This document shows positions 12,168-25,150 of a stretch of DNA of 64,000 nt, in pieces. The notes below the pieces were generated by a model. It saw only the letters and a program-made list of their open reading frames with translations, made no database searches and had not been told where the DNA came from. Both the position numbers and the translations under genes were made by a program. Location of the stretch: positions 18,084,500 to 18,148,499 of the forward strand of contig JAVTVX010000013.1 in NCBI GenBank assembly GCA_033439265.1, given 5' to 3'. This stretch comes from Dillenia suffruticosa. Taxonomy: Eukaryota > Streptophyta > Magnoliopsida > Dilleniales > Dilleniaceae. Position 1 is the first letter of the stretch; the number at the start of each line of letters is the position of its first letter.

Positions 12168-12599
12168 AGAGACCCTTTCTTACACTGTCCTACCTAGCCT
12201 CTGCACCCGAGGGGGAGGCTGAACCAAAAAAAAAATGACCCGGTTCCACACACGAGAAAGGTGGAAGGTATGAGACAACCAGTCTGTGGTCTAGTTTTTC
12301 AAAATGTGGTAAAGTTGGTTCCTGTTTCTGCCATTAGAACTTGTTGATGCAAGCATCGGTGACTTGTGCGCTGCCTGCCCAAGGCTTCAGATTGCAATGT
12401 GAATGTTGGATTCAGGTGTTAGTTCCCTTTTGTGATTGATTGATGCGTAGTAATCAATTCTCATGAGCTTCAGAAGAGAAGAAGATTACTATAAATTACC
12501 CGATCTCCTAAACAAATTTGAGTTGAGAGTTGGTCTTCCTTCTCTGATGAGGTGAGAGATTTTGCTACTAGTTTGTACTCGAGGAAAAGACTTATATGT

Positions 12600-13000
12600 A
12601 CCCCTAGAAGGTGATTCCCATAGTCCCCTGGAATATATGGCCCCAGACCAATGGGAGCACTACTGAAGACTGCTCGCCTTGAGGGAGGTTGTGTGCCATA
12701 TTAGCTAGCTTTTTAGTACAGTGGTCAGCTTTAGCATAAATATGCTTGAAGCTGGCGTGCGCTATTCCATTAGGTACCATATGCAGTCCTTAACCATGCT
12801 TTGAAAGCAATAATGGCTCGGAGTTTTCCGTTCATCAACTGCACTATTACTTTCGCCAACTATGCATTCTGCTGTGTTTTGAGCTAACTGATGATTCCTT
12901 CGAATTGCATAAGAGCCCATGAATGAAAACGTTCCAAACCCGGCACACCTTTTACTGGTGGATCTTCGGATGGTAAATTCAAAGGTGATAAATGGAGATA
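12600..13000 (-). pseudogene. Possible RNase H-like domain fragment
   Basis: On the minus strand a frame near 12660-12770 reads AHASFKHIYAKADHCTKKLA followed by NMAHNLP. This resembles the C-terminal helix region of plant RNase H-like proteins, where FKHVYREANRCADALA is typical. A second frame just upstream gives IVQLMNGKLRAIIAFKAWL, which fits the preceding part. At least one frame change separates them and there is no ATG or splice structure, so it is a dead fragment, from either a LINE tail or a host RNase H paralogue. Confidence 0.4.
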
Positions 13001-13129
13001 AGAATAATATCTATGCACAATTTCATATTTGCAATTGGTGTGGGTCGAGTTTTGTAGCTGAATGATAAGGAGACTGACCTTAAAGTTGAGATGTACTAGG
13101 GAATTTAAGGACAGCATGAGCATGTGAGC

Positions 13130-14560
13130 GTACTGTTATTTTACAGATATGTTAAATTTCTCTTTCATGGGTTTGAGGCCATTTCTTAAGAAAGAAGAAT
13201 CATTTTGTATTTGAATCGTCTGCTTTTATTTTTCTTTCATTTTAATAGAAGTTCCTAATAAAAAAAAACATTTTCTATAAAAGAATTTTGGGAGGGATAA
13301 TAAATGTATAATTTCATAGGTCAGAGCACGTAGCAGCAAAATAATAAATAAATATGAACTAAATTTAAAATTTAACTGAGTTAATAGAAACCATGTCTCT
13401 CTTTATAGAGGTTTTGACATTTAATTTTAGAAAATTGTAGATTTTAAATTAACTAAATTTGTCATGTGCATATGGTTTATTATTATTATTATTATTTTGG
13501 TTGAGATGGTTTATTTGTTGTTTGTATGTTTTCAATAAATTCACATATACAAATTAAAAAAATTACAATTGAAGATGCATAAAAAAATAAATATTTAATC
13601 ATACTAAAGACCCAAGTTTAGGGGGAGAAAGTTTTCAAAATTAAAACCGTACAAGGTAACATAAATTGTTTGGATTATATTTTTCTTTTCCTTTTCTGTG
13701 GTTGAATTAAGAAAACAAAGTTGTAAATCTAAATCTACATTCCATATTTCTTAATCATATTTTTGTAAGCTGTCTGTCTTAAAGCAACTCATGGATAATG
13801 TACTCTTCTCTTTACAAAATTAAGGGACATTCTTAGATAATAGTGTGGTGACAAAAGGTGCTCGGTAAGGTGTAAAATGTTAAATTGAAATTTAAAGAAT
13901 ATATAAATTGTAAAATATGGATAAATCTTGACGCAATTGTAGAACTGTTTCTTTTGTTAACTCAAAATCACAAATTCGAGACGTGAAAATAGTATCTTTA
14001 CAAAAATGTAAAGAAAAAACTGTATACATATACGTCTATCCTTTCTTTACTCTCATACTAAACTGGAAAACACTTTGTATACCGAATGAGTGATTTTTTA
14101 TAATTTGTAAAATGTTTGATTATTTTAGGCAAAATGACAATTGTAGTATCCGAAGGAAACTTCCTTTGTGGCATCAAGAAGCGTGTTTAACAATAATATC
14201 AACTCAGTTGGCACCAAAAATAAATAAAAAATAATTTAAACCTTTTTAATAAAGTTAGTATTGAAATAATAATATGATTTAATATTATTAAATTTTAATT
14301 TGATGATAATATTTAAATAATTAAATTCATTTCTACTTTGAAATATTTTATATATTTTAAAATATATTAATAATGTCATTCCATCTTATGGAATAATCAG
14401 AAATTGTCGGAACAGATTAGAAAATTTCAAATTAATTTTCTTAATTTTGTAAATCATAAATTGTTTGGAAAATTTAGCTCTTATTTATTTATTTATAAGA
14501 ATACCCCTAAAGTAAACTCGAATGAAAAAAATAAAGGAACAAGCTCCATTCCACTCGGGG
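13130..14560. other. AT-rich intergenic DNA upstream of YAO
   Basis: No coding frame or repeat border was recognised. A short (ATT)n run lies at about 13478-13494. Confidence 0.5.
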
Positions 14561-14872
14561 GTGGAAGACACGTGCGAAGCACGTGCCGCTTGAATCTTTG
14601 TCGAGTGCTCCCACACCAAGCTCTGCACCTCCGCCGTTTACGTTCGCTGCAAAACCCTCGGTCTAAAGCCCTATAACCAAATTATCTCTCTCTCTCTCTC
14701 TCTCTCTCTCCTGTTCTTCCTTCTTCGTTCAAGTTAACGCCGCCGACAAACTCCTTGGAGTTTCTTGCCTCTCCGCAGCACAGGTACTCCTCACTCTTTC
14801 TCAAATTGTGGTTGTCGTTTTTGAAGTTCAAGGTAAAGTATGAATAATGATGTTATTGTTGTTGGTTGAAGC
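14561..14872 (+). promoter_or_regulatory. YAO core promoter and 5' leader
   Basis: GC content rises sharply from about 14560. ACACGTGCGAAGCACGTG at 14569-14586 contains two CACGTG-like cores. A (CT)n tract at 14684-14710 is typical of TATA-less plant housekeeping promoters or leaders. No convincing TATA box is seen. The leader probably starts near 14650-14720 and may contain a small intron between the AG|GTACTC near 14781 and the ATG at 14873; this is not certain. Confidence 0.45.
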
Positions 14873-17800
14873 ATGAAATCTAAAACCCAGAAGAAACCCT
14901 CTTACGGCGGAAAGAAACCGAGGAAAAAGTCTAAGTCTTCAATAAGTGAAGACTCCTTCTTTACCGATAAATCGAAGAATAAGAGGCGACGATTCAATGA
15001 AGAAGAAGAGAGCGACGATGGCGATGAAATCATCGACAGTGATGTTGAGTCGGGAGAGGAAAGTTTTGATGACGGCAGTAATCAGGAGGAGGGGAAAGAG
15101 GAGCAAGAATTTGAAGAAGCCGAAACCGCTGAAGAGAAGAGGCGAAGGATTGCGGAGGCTTATATTCATAAAATTAGGCGCATGACTGAGAAAGAGAGGG
15201 AAGAAGCTGGAGAAGAGAGTGAGGAAGATGAAAGAGAGGGTGCACGTGATTCGCTTGTTGCAAAAATTCTGCAACAAGAGCAGCTTGAAGATAGCGGTCG
15301 TGTGCGGAGGTTACTTGCATCAAAGTAAGTTGGAACTGAACATCTTTGAATTGAATTAAATTGAAGCTGTTTGAAAAAAGAAAATGAACACTCCTAGGCA
15401 AAACTTCTAGGCATTATTTGTTAGATTTTTTCCTTCCGTTTTTCACAAGAGGCAACACATATTGTAAAGGTGACTATAGCTGGTTAATTACAAAATATAG
15501 GCAACTGCATTGATTATATTAACACCCAAAGTATATTGTAATGGTTCCAATCCAGGAGGGATTATTCAGGTGGCCATTTTTTAAAAGAATAATAGAAAAA
15601 TGAACACACAATTTTCGTTGATAACATTTTTACAACCATAAATTTTGTAATTGTTGGATTGCTAACACTATGTTGGACACATTTGAAGTGTCCGTGGTTC
15701 ATAAATGGTGATTATGACTTTAGGAGTAGGAAGCAAAGGTGGATGCATTAACAGTTTGAATAATATATCCAGTCTTTTTAAGCATGGTGCTGTATCTTAC
15801 CTACAATTTCAGGATAATAATGCCAGAAAGTGGTGATGAATTTCGGGTCTTGGTGAAGCATCGACAATCTGTAACTGCTGTTGCTCTGTTGGAGGATGAA
15901 TCCAAGGGATTTTCTGCTTCTAAGGATGGTACTATTCTTCATTGGGATGTAGAAAGTGGGCAACGTGAGAAGTACGTATGGCCTGATGATAATGTACTAA
16001 GGTCTCAGGGTCTGAGGGAACCACAAAAGAAGGCTATAAAGCATAGCAAACAAGTTCTAGCATTGGATGTAAGTTTTGATGGCCGCTATTTGGCAACTGG
16101 AGGCTTAGATCGTCATGTGCATCTATGGGATATCCGTACAAGAGAGCATATTCAGGTATGTCTCATTTTGTCTTTTGTATTATTTATACATATTAGGTAT
16201 TGGTTCTTTCAGGGAAAAGAGTAATGATATTTTTCAAATTACTCCAGCCACTTTTTGGTATAAAGGGAATGAGGCAGGAGAGTGTAGAATACCACTCTAG
16301 ACAGCAATAATTTCATGAAAGAATGTTGTTTATGATATTCTCTAAAGGAATTTTCTGCACTGCTGTATCATTTTCACTGTTCCTGGCGTAAATGATTAGA
16401 CCTATACTTGCTCAGCATTCTGGTAATGCTCTTGCTACGCATTAAAAGAATATAAATCACATTATTGGAGGGAGAGAGAATCAATTTAGGAAAACATGCT
16501 AATTCTTTATAATTCAGGTTCAGGATGATTAAGGGAATGAGAGTGATTTTTGTGAATACATGTGCAGTGTGGCTGTCTTCATTGTGTTCATGGAATCTCC
16601 AGAAGTGCAACTGGGGATTCTCTATGAAACACTGGCCATTCTTGTATGTTGCACACTGTTTACCTCAGTTTCCAAACCTTGGCATATATTAAATATATGC
16701 CACAATGTTACTGATTTTACTCCTTCCAGTGGATAGGACCATTGAAAAAGGTAGAGAGACTTCTTGATGAGTTCATAGCAGAATCAATTCTATAGCAACG
16801 TTCTCCTGGTTCTACCAATAAAACAGAAAATATTAGCCCCTTTTATTTTGTTCTTTATTTATTGGAGTTGTTTTTCACTGGTCAAATCACATTTCAGGCT
16901 TTCCCAGGTCACATGGGACCCATTTCATGTTTGTCTTTTAGGCGAGGCACTTCTGAACTTTTCTCTGGTTCATATGATCGAACAATCAAGATATGGAATT
17001 GTGAAGACAGAGCTTACATAAATACATTATTTGGTCACCAAAGTGAAGTACTATCTTCGGATTGCTTATGGAAAGAACGCTTGTTGACTGCTGGACGTGA
17101 TCGCACACTGAACTTGTTTAAGGTAAGCCAATTGTCAAGGTGCTGTTTTTCTAACACTGAATTGGTCCAAGAGATATTAACTGCAACCTGCAACCTATCT
17201 AATTTAACCCTAGGCTGCATCCATCCTATCCCAGGCGGAAAAAAATTCAAAATATAAACCTCATGTTTATAGGTTAGTTTCAATATCCAGCACTTATTAA
17301 CTGATTGATAGCCTTCAAAAGTGGACTTAGCTGCCATCTGTCTCGTTCTCATCACAATGGTCTGTTCCATGACTAGCTTCCGGTTGTTGTGAATACTACT
17401 CTCATATGTAAAACAGAATAAGTGATGATTGAAGTTATGATGGCAGCATTATTTATTTATTTATTAATTTTGAAATTCCATGATCGGAAAAAGTGAGGCA
17501 TTAAAGTCAATGCCATTATGTTATTCCTCTATGCAAAATGCAGACATTATGGGGAAAGAGAGATTTTGATTTGGACTTTCGAAGTTTTTTATGCTTAGAT
17601 TGTAGTTTCCTGAGGAGGTGCTCTTTATTTTGTTTTCTTATAAAATTTTTGCTTTTCCAATTATAAAAACTCCTAAAACCATGGTTCTTATGTTTTATCC
17701 TTGCAATGAGGTTTAGTTTCTTGTCTTTGGCATCACTTAGGAAAATGCTTGATACTTGCTGGACTTTAGGAAGGTAGATAATTAAAATAAAATGAAGAAA

Positions 17801-20800
17801 ACTAATGTGAATGTAAGACCCTCTCAATTGCCTAGGCTTCTAAGATATATTAATCAAAACAATGAAACTAAAATCATTAGGAAGACAATTTCCATAACCA
17901 TGAAACTACTGGTTTATACTATATAATTCTTGCAAAAACAAGATGTCCCTGTGCATGTGGTTTACTTGATATATTCTTCGTCTCAAATTCTGCATCATAG
18001 GTTCCTGAAGAGACACGTGCTGTTTTTCGTGCCTCAGCTTCATCTCTGGAGTGTTGCTGTTATATTAGCAATGATGAGTTTTTATCTGGTTCAGATGATG
18101 GGAGTATTGAGTTGTGGAGTGTGATGCGAAAGAAGCCTGCATATATTGTTAAAAATGCTCATGCCCTTTCGGCTTTTTCCCAGAAATTAGTAAATGGAGA
18201 TGCAGTAAGAATGTCGAATGGCCATATAGGTAAACTTTGTTATGCTTCTGACATGGATGCTGAGCTTTTGTCGGTTACATTCTATGTTATTAAAAGTTTT
18301 TCCGGTGGAGGTGGATGATGCTTTTTCTTGGTCGGTCATCTTGTGTCTCATATTTCATGTGATGTAAATTGTCTCGAATATTTTGCAGAAAATGCTGAAC
18401 ATGTGTCTGAAACCAACTGTTTGTCAGTTTATTCTTGGGTCAGTTCAGTTGCTGTATGCAGAAGTAGCGATCTTGCTGCATCAGGAGCAGGGAATGGTTC
18501 TGTTCGTCTATGGGCTATTGAAAATGAGAGCAAAAGCATTCGGCCTCTATTTAATCTTCCACTGGCAAGATGCCCTCCCTTTTAGCATCATATAATTACG
18601 CATTTTTTTGTCACTAATATTTACCTTCTTTATTCATAAACATTGCATAATTATTATAAAATGCTGTTTATGCCTTATACTTTAAAATTCTTTCCTTCGG
18701 AAGTTATGAGTTCTGTGTATTTTCTTGTCATTTCAAATGCTGGTTGAGGCCCATGACAAATTACTACAAATCTATTTAGCATGAACACTCCATTGAAGGC
18801 ATATGTATGTTAGGCAGTTTTTGTACACATAATATGTACAAAAGTTTGATAATTTCATATATAGATGGACACACGGGTAGCACACAAGGGTGTATCCTGG
18901 GGTCAAGGCTTTCTATTTTCGTTTAAAGTTCATGGCTTAAACTGTATAGCTTAGAAGTTGTAGGCATCAAGCTTAAAGATTGATGAAACTATTCCATTGA
19001 TGCTTTTTCCTGTGGCCAAAACCATAATTTCAAAATTTTAAGGACTTAAAATATACTGAAATATTTTTTTGTGAAATGTGCTTATTGCTATTGTAATATG
19101 TTATCTTTTTGTACCTGGGAAGGTGTGCAATTTCCACTGGAGCATGATTTTCTTTTTTCTTTTTTTTGGGGGGATCCTGTTTTATTTGCAAAAAGCAACA
19201 TAACTTCTGTGCTAGATTTGATGAATGGTGTTGCTTGCCAATGTGATGCCCGCCAATGTGATGCCCCTATAGGTTAATAACTACCGGATGTTATTTTCTT
19301 TATGTGCTTTAAATAGGTATATGAGTTTGATTATTTTCTTTGCTTTTGATGTTTATATGGACATATTTTGTTATGCTGAATCAATAATTTTAAAGTTAAT
19401 ATCGATAACTGTGACATATTTATAATGCAAAAAGGTTGGTAAATATTGATATTGGTTATGGATTGACGAATTATTTTTAGGGACTGACCGTTGTGTCCTA
19501 TTCTTTGGAATCTTCTATAATTTCCGCATCCATGCTTCATGGGTTTGTTTTTATAGTGCTTTTCTTAACTTGTAGGGGTCCCTTCCTGTACCTTTACTAG
19601 TGGTGTTGCTTACAGGCATTTCTTCCAATGGTTTTCTGGATGTTATATTCATTCTGTTAGAGTAGACTTAATTATATGGTGGAATTTTCCTCTAGTCGAT
19701 AAAGGGACCTTCAACATCTTCATGAGCTTTATTTGAAATCCTTTATACTTTTTTTCTTGCTGGCTGGGAAAAAAATACCTTTATATTTTTTTCATGTTCA
19801 TATCATTAACTACCCTCTCAAGTGCTTTCTTTACTGTTATGATAGAAATTGCTGTTAATCTTATTATTTCGACATTGTTCCAAAGTCAAATGTTCTGGTC
19901 TAAAATGATATAAACGGAATTGTGTATTATAAATTTTCTTCAATAAAGGCTTTCTAGAATAGCGCTGGTGTAAAAAGTTCGAATCTGGGGAGCTGCATGG
20001 ATTTGTACTCATCTAGTCAAATGGATCTGGTTTGGGCTGTAGTCTAGGATGAGCCATTATATATTTAATTTATTGTCAGAATAAACATTTAGTTTCCTAA
20101 GGCAAAATCTCTGAAGGGTCATTTCATGTTCATTCACTTGAGGGTTTGATGGTGATGATAACTTGCAGAAAATGTTGTATTTTGATGTGTCTCCATGATA
20201 AATATTTGGAATAAACTTTTTTATTAATTTATTTTTCTCTCTCTCCTCTCTCTTATATTGGTCTCTCAAACGGCCAACCCAAAATTTTGAATTAAGGCTC
20301 AGTTTGTTAATGTTGTTATCAAGTATGTGTTAACCCATCCAACAGGATATCAATTTTTTTCAATAATATCTAATCCAAGGGACATCTGCTGGTTTATTAT
20401 CCTTAACACTTAAGGTACCGGAAAAAGCATGGCAATAATTTGGCCAAGGTTTTTGACTGAAAGAAATATATATATTAGAGGTAAAAAAAATGTACAAGGA
20501 CCCCAAAGGATGGGAAATCCTTAGGAGCAAAAGTTACAAAATGAAAAATCAGGAGACTAATGCAACACTGCTCTCAAATCGCGCCTCAAATCTTCTAATA
20601 AAGATTCCAGATGCATGAGCTCACAAGGAAATATAGAAGACGATCTCATCCCAAAGAAAAGAGGGATCAATAGTCTGATTTCTGAAAAATTCTTGCATTT
20701 CTTTCTCCTCTCCAAATACACCAAGGAACAACCGGAAGTGCACATTTCCAAAGCCATTGAGCATCTTCTTTCCTCCAAAACCCTAAATTTTATGAGAAAC

Positions 20801-23268
20801 AAATTAGCGAGATTCCCAGGGCTTATTAATACATTGCCACAAACAACAAATAAGCGGTTCCATATTTCCCTTGCAACAATGTAGAAATAAGTGTCTCTAC
20901 TCTCCGAGCAATTATAGCACTTGAAACATACATTCAGAGATAGAGCTTTATAAGGTCTCGTCTTTTGTAGTGAATCCTCTTTTGGCCAAGGTTAGAAAGC
21001 ATTTTGTTATCTGTTCAACATTGAGTAAAACAGGAGCTCTTAAAACTGGCATTTTATTCTCCATTTTTTGACGATCCTAAAATGCCTGCCTTACGCCACC
21101 CAGTCTCTTAGCTTTTAACATTTTAACATTATTCTTTTGGAGCCACTCAGTCTCTTAAGCACATAGTTTTATTGGAAACCTAAGAATGAGAAGCAGTTGT
21201 TACGAAGGGAAGGATCTCCTACAGCTCGAGGAAGAGCTAAGGAAATGGCTAAGGAGGTAGTGGGGACAAGACAAGTTATGATATTGATTACCAATATGGG
21301 CTTAAAGTAGTTGACTAGTTTGGGATATCATACCGAGTTGTACAACTAAAGCAGGTTATTTGTACTGTGATACTGGTGGCCTTGTCCATGGTGTGAACCA
21401 TGGATTTTTTCTCCTGGCACATGACATGATAATATACAGGAAAGTGGGGGGATGAAGAGGAAGATGAAGCAGATGATAGAAAGGGTGGCAGGCCAGAGGT
21501 TAGGTTGAGATATACAGAGGAAACCAAGAGTGGTCATTTTCTCATAATCAATTCAATAGTCAAGCATGTCTTACAAAAACCTTAGGGCCTTTATTTACCG
21601 GCTATAAGTTCAAAGTCATAAAAGAAAAATAATTGGCCTAGAATTCTAGTATATAGCTTACATGCTTGGTCTTGTACGGCACAGTCCCTTCCACTTCCTA
21701 GGGGCTTTGTCTGGTTGATGCATCGGATACATTTAGATTGGGCTATAGTATCAAGGCAATATATGAACTCTTGTACCCGAATGCATTAAGTTGGCTTAAT
21801 ATGGAGTGGACTACTTGATCAGATTAGTTAATGGAAAGAGGATAGGACTATACTTTTTTGACTACATCTAAAGACAATCTCTACAAAATACATGGCAGCT
21901 TGATAAATAGAAGTTCTACATCAAAGTTATTTAAATTTATCACTGCATAAATAGTTTAGTGCCATGACAATAGTAAGTAGAAAGAAAATGTTATCCTACT
22001 CAAGTTGAAAGAAAATGTTATCCTACTCATGTCTTGTGGCCAGGATTGGACCACAATGTTCTCACATGAGTGTAGTTCAGTAATAGGACCCTTTTTTGTC
22101 CAAATGAGGCCAAAAGAGGCCCCTTGTAAAGCAAATTAGCAACTAAAAGCGGCCGCGACTGCGGCAAATTGCATTTATTTTCTCATTTTCTTTCTTGCTT
22201 TCTTCTTTTTTCTGGTTCCTCAATGTTGTAAATGCTTTTAGCATTGTGTTTTGATTTAGTATGTCATAGCAGTTAAATCCATGCACAATCAGTATTTCAC
22301 TTGCTTGGTTTTGAACTGTATGGGCAGAATGGATTTGTGAATTCCTTGGCTTTTGCTAAATCGGGGCGCTTCCTTGTTGCTGGAGTTGGCCAGGTAAAAA
22401 CTCATTACTCCTTCACTGGTGCATGCTTGTTCATTCTTATTATTTTTGTCATATTACTTCCTTGTAATATTTTTCTTTTCTGGAACCGGATTTAAAATAC
22501 TGATGTTCATGATCTGGCTTTTATATTTTTCTTGATAATTGTAATGGAACGGAGAATTTAGCATGGGATATGTGGCCTTACCTAGTGGCATGACTACCTT
22601 TTGGCATGGCTTGGACAAATTAAGGCCTGAATATTTTGGGTGTAAAATATTTCAATGAATGGTCTGGCCAGCCAAGAAAGTCAAATCTTTGTGGGGCACA
22701 ACCTCTCCAGTATTGAGGGGCTTTGACCACTATGTTTGGTCTTGTTCCTTGGATTGGGCTAGGCGTAAGCTCTAGTGAATACCATAATTTCGAGTTGAGG
22801 TGCAGCCAAACCAATGAATGTTTACATTTTTGCTAGAATTTATCTGAAAACACGTAGTGATAGATGGTTAGTATAATTGCTAGTACTACTAATTTTTCTC
22901 TGTGGGTTCATTACCTGTCAAGTGGACTTACTCTGTTTGCCTATAGTTAAGAGTGGTTCCACCACGAGCTCCCTAAGAATGGGAGATAAAACTTCTGAAG
23001 TCTGGGTCTCTGGTCCACCAAACCAAGCTATATCTCAAGCTATATCTAAAGGGTGTGTAAACAAACAGTAGCCATAATATCATTTGGTCCTGTGATCAAT
23101 TAGGACTTGATTGTGTAATCACTTCCCCCTTGTAACTTCTATTATTTTATGGTTCGAAAGATGCATTCTTATTGCAAAACCCTGTGGCAGGAACCACGGC
23201 TTGGAAGATGGGGTCGTCTATCAGAGGCTCGTAATGGGGTTACAATTCAGTCTTTCAAGCTTTCATAG
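14873..23268 (+). CDS. YAO: U3 snoRNP-associated WD40 protein YAO (RRP9/U3-55K)
   Basis: Nucleolar WD40 protein that binds U3 snoRNA and is needed for early pre-rRNA cleavage. Exons: 14873-15324, 15813-16155, 16898-17122, 18001-18229, 18389-18564, 22328-22393, 23191-23268. They join in frame to 522 residues; the Arabidopsis protein is of similar length (about 500). Residues 1-150 are a Lys-rich then acidic low-complexity tail with nuclear-localisation-like KKPRKKSK. WD repeats follow from about 155, with clear units ending in LHWD, VHLWD, IKIWN, LNLF, IELW and VRLW. The C-terminus (EPRLGRWGRL..IQSFKLS) is diagnostic of RRP9. The start is the first ATG and is followed by the conserved KPSYGGKKPRK stretch. 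Intron 5 uses a GC donor. Reading through it instead ends after five codons, so splicing there is required. Confidence 0.93.
18565..22327 (+). other. YAO intron 5: 3.76 kb, non-canonical GC-AG
   Basis: The donor is CTG|GCAAGA at 18564/18565 and the acceptor is GGGCAG|AATGGA at 22327/22328. Joining here restores the conserved LPLNGFVNSLAF and keeps phase 0. GC donors with AAG-type context are the usual minority class of U2 introns. The intron is far longer than the others (158 to 797 bp) and includes a fragment at about 20450-20890 that looks repeat-derived, with short open frames on both strands and no family recognised. Confidence 0.85.
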
Positions 23269-24034
23269 AATCGGTGCATATTTGTGTCCCAGTTTTGACT
23301 ACGAGTAAACGTGAGATATGAGTCAAGCTACTGCCGTTTCAAGCCAAAGTTGTGACTGTCGGAGTGGCCTTCTGAATACCCTCCAATGAATGTGTTTTAG
23401 AGAGAGAAAAAAAAAATGCATATTAGTGCAGCAATTTTGACTTCAAGAAGTTTTACTCAAGGAAATGAAAAATAACTTTGTTTGAAATTAGTATGTTTTT
23501 TCAAAAACGTAAATGGTGGAATAGCAGCAAATCCAATTATGGCAACGGTGTCAGATCCATGGCATTCAGCATTTCGGCTTTCTTCTGTAGCCCAATATTA
23601 AAAGTAGACTCCAACTATGACTATGAATTGAAGGCAACACTGGGGAATTGTCTCGATCGGCGCTGGATTTTTTGAATTAGGGTATATGAACCGTTCCACC
23701 ATGGTACGACAGCTTAAAGGTTTTGCAAAAATGTGCCATACGCATGCTAAAAGGAGACTATGTAGAGGACCCAAATCCTCAACCTGTTCTCTAATGTAAC
23801 AGTTGTGACTTGCGCTTCGAATTTTTGTGCCGTGTAATTATGTAGTCGAACTTGTATTCGTTCAAAAGTAGTCTGGTGACAAAAATTATCGATTTAAATT
23901 AGTTTACAAATTGACATAATCTGGTGGTTTGTGTACAAGATAATTTTTCTGTACAAGTTAAAGTTTTATTAGGTAATTGTATAGAAGATATTACCGGCAT
24001 TATCACAAAGATAAATTTAAATTAGTGATATAGA
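23269..24034 (+). other. YAO 3' UTR and downstream flank
   Basis: The 3' UTR probably extends a few hundred bases past the TAG. No polyadenylation signal can be singled out. The open frame near 23478-23675 has no recognisable similarity and is probably chance. Confidence 0.45.
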
Positions 24035-24050
24035 TATTATCCAAAATAAT

Positions 24051-24232
24051 TTTTTTTTTTTTTTTTACCTTGATTTGACTATCATCCAGTGTTCTACTAA
24101 TCTGGATCGACCGTTGTAGGGTCTAACCAGGGTAGGTCTCCTAATATTGTTTTTTTCATGTCTAGGGGGAATCGAACTCCCGACCTGATTAAGGGACTAA
24201 GGTGTCCATCCACCTAAGCCAACAAGTGTTGG
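24051..24232 (-). mobile_element. tRNA-derived SINE (family A) with perfect 16-bp target duplication
   Basis: The 182-bp body lies between identical copies of TATTATCCAAAATAAT at 24035-24050 and 24233-24248. On the minus strand it starts with AACACTTGTTGGCTTAGGTGG (A-box-like TGGCTTAGGTGG), has a B-box-like GAGTTCGATTCC, and ends in an A-run seen here as T's at 24051-24065. The perfect duplication points to a fairly recent insertion. A diverged relative lies at about 36430-36600. Confidence 0.88.
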
Positions 24233-24949
24233 TATTATCCAAAATAATATCATAGGCTTGCAAACGAGCGGATTGAGCCTAACATCGGAGTGTGACTTCC
24301 AGGTTGGGCATAAGCGCCATAAGCGCCATTAAAGATCTACTAATAGACCTCGTTTGCTATTGTTAAATTTTTCTTATTACATGGTTGTAATCAATTCTTT
24401 GGAAATGAAATAGATAATTTCAAGTATCACCGATCCTACCTTTCTCCAAATTGAGCATGGGTACTTTCGTAGGTCACAGGGATGATTATGATTCAAGTGG
24501 AATATAGAAGATATTGCCGGCTTGAAATAAAATAACAGAAGAGTATATGTAAATAGAGTCATTACAAAGGAAAAAAGACGGTTTATGTTGCAAACCATAT
24601 GATTTAAAAATTTCCACTTTTGAATTGATCAATTGCCGCTGCGAACCAAATATGCAATTTATAGGCTAATTTCTAAAACTAATTGCTAGATTAGACTAGA
24701 CTAGACACCGGAGTGGGAAAGAGCTTTTCCTAAGTGTCTTTCTCGAGATTTAGTATTTAAATTTTCGTGAACACGTTTATTTTTGTGATTTTTACGATCC
24801 GTATATAAAAAAGAAAAAAAGAGGCTAGACTGGACTAGACTCCTAAAATATAATTTAGATACCGTTGATAGTTGATGTGTTGTGTTTTTCTATTCGTTTG
24901 CTGGATGCTCTTTTTATAAATAGTAGAGAGCCGAACAATATATTTTTTT

Positions 24950-25150
24950 TTATACAATTAGATGCAACCGAATGGATTTGAACCGTAGAAGAGAGGATGG
25001 AAATAGAAAGACTCTGCCGCTTGAACTGTCCCTGAGGGACGAACAATAATCGTTATTAGATTCTTCTGCAATGATCATGATCTTCAACTCGGATCGTGGC
25101 GGAGAGGTATAGGAACCTTTGTCACTAGGTTTTAAGCAGGGGCTGCTCAT
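24950..25150 (-). repeat. tRNA-like or SINE-like segment, origin unclear
   Basis: On the minus strand a perfect B-box-like GGTTCAAATCC (24974-24984) is preceded by GTTCAAGCGGCAGAGTC, a plausible A-box, and followed within 30 bases by an A-run. It does not fold as a full tRNA by eye. It could be a SINE head or an old organellar fragment. The sequence to 25150 is more GC-rich than its surroundings. Confidence 0.3.

Noticed and set aside
12884-13123. 79-codon minus-strand frame as a gene
   Set aside because: It has no recognisable domain; the RNase H-like hint lies in other frames downstream of it.
14939-15401. Minus-strand and alternative plus-strand frames over YAO exon 1
   Set aside because: Shadows of the acidic, Lys-rich coding region; the called frame leads into the WD repeats by correct splicing.
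20557-20884. Opposed 81- and 89-codon frames in YAO intron 5
   Set aside because: Possibly part of an old transposable element, but I cannot place them in any family, and they lie inside a well-supported intron.
24950-25020. Functional nuclear tRNA gene on the minus strand
   Set aside because: The B-box is perfect, but no cloverleaf with paired acceptor and anticodon stems could be drawn by eye; kept only as a tRNA-like segment.
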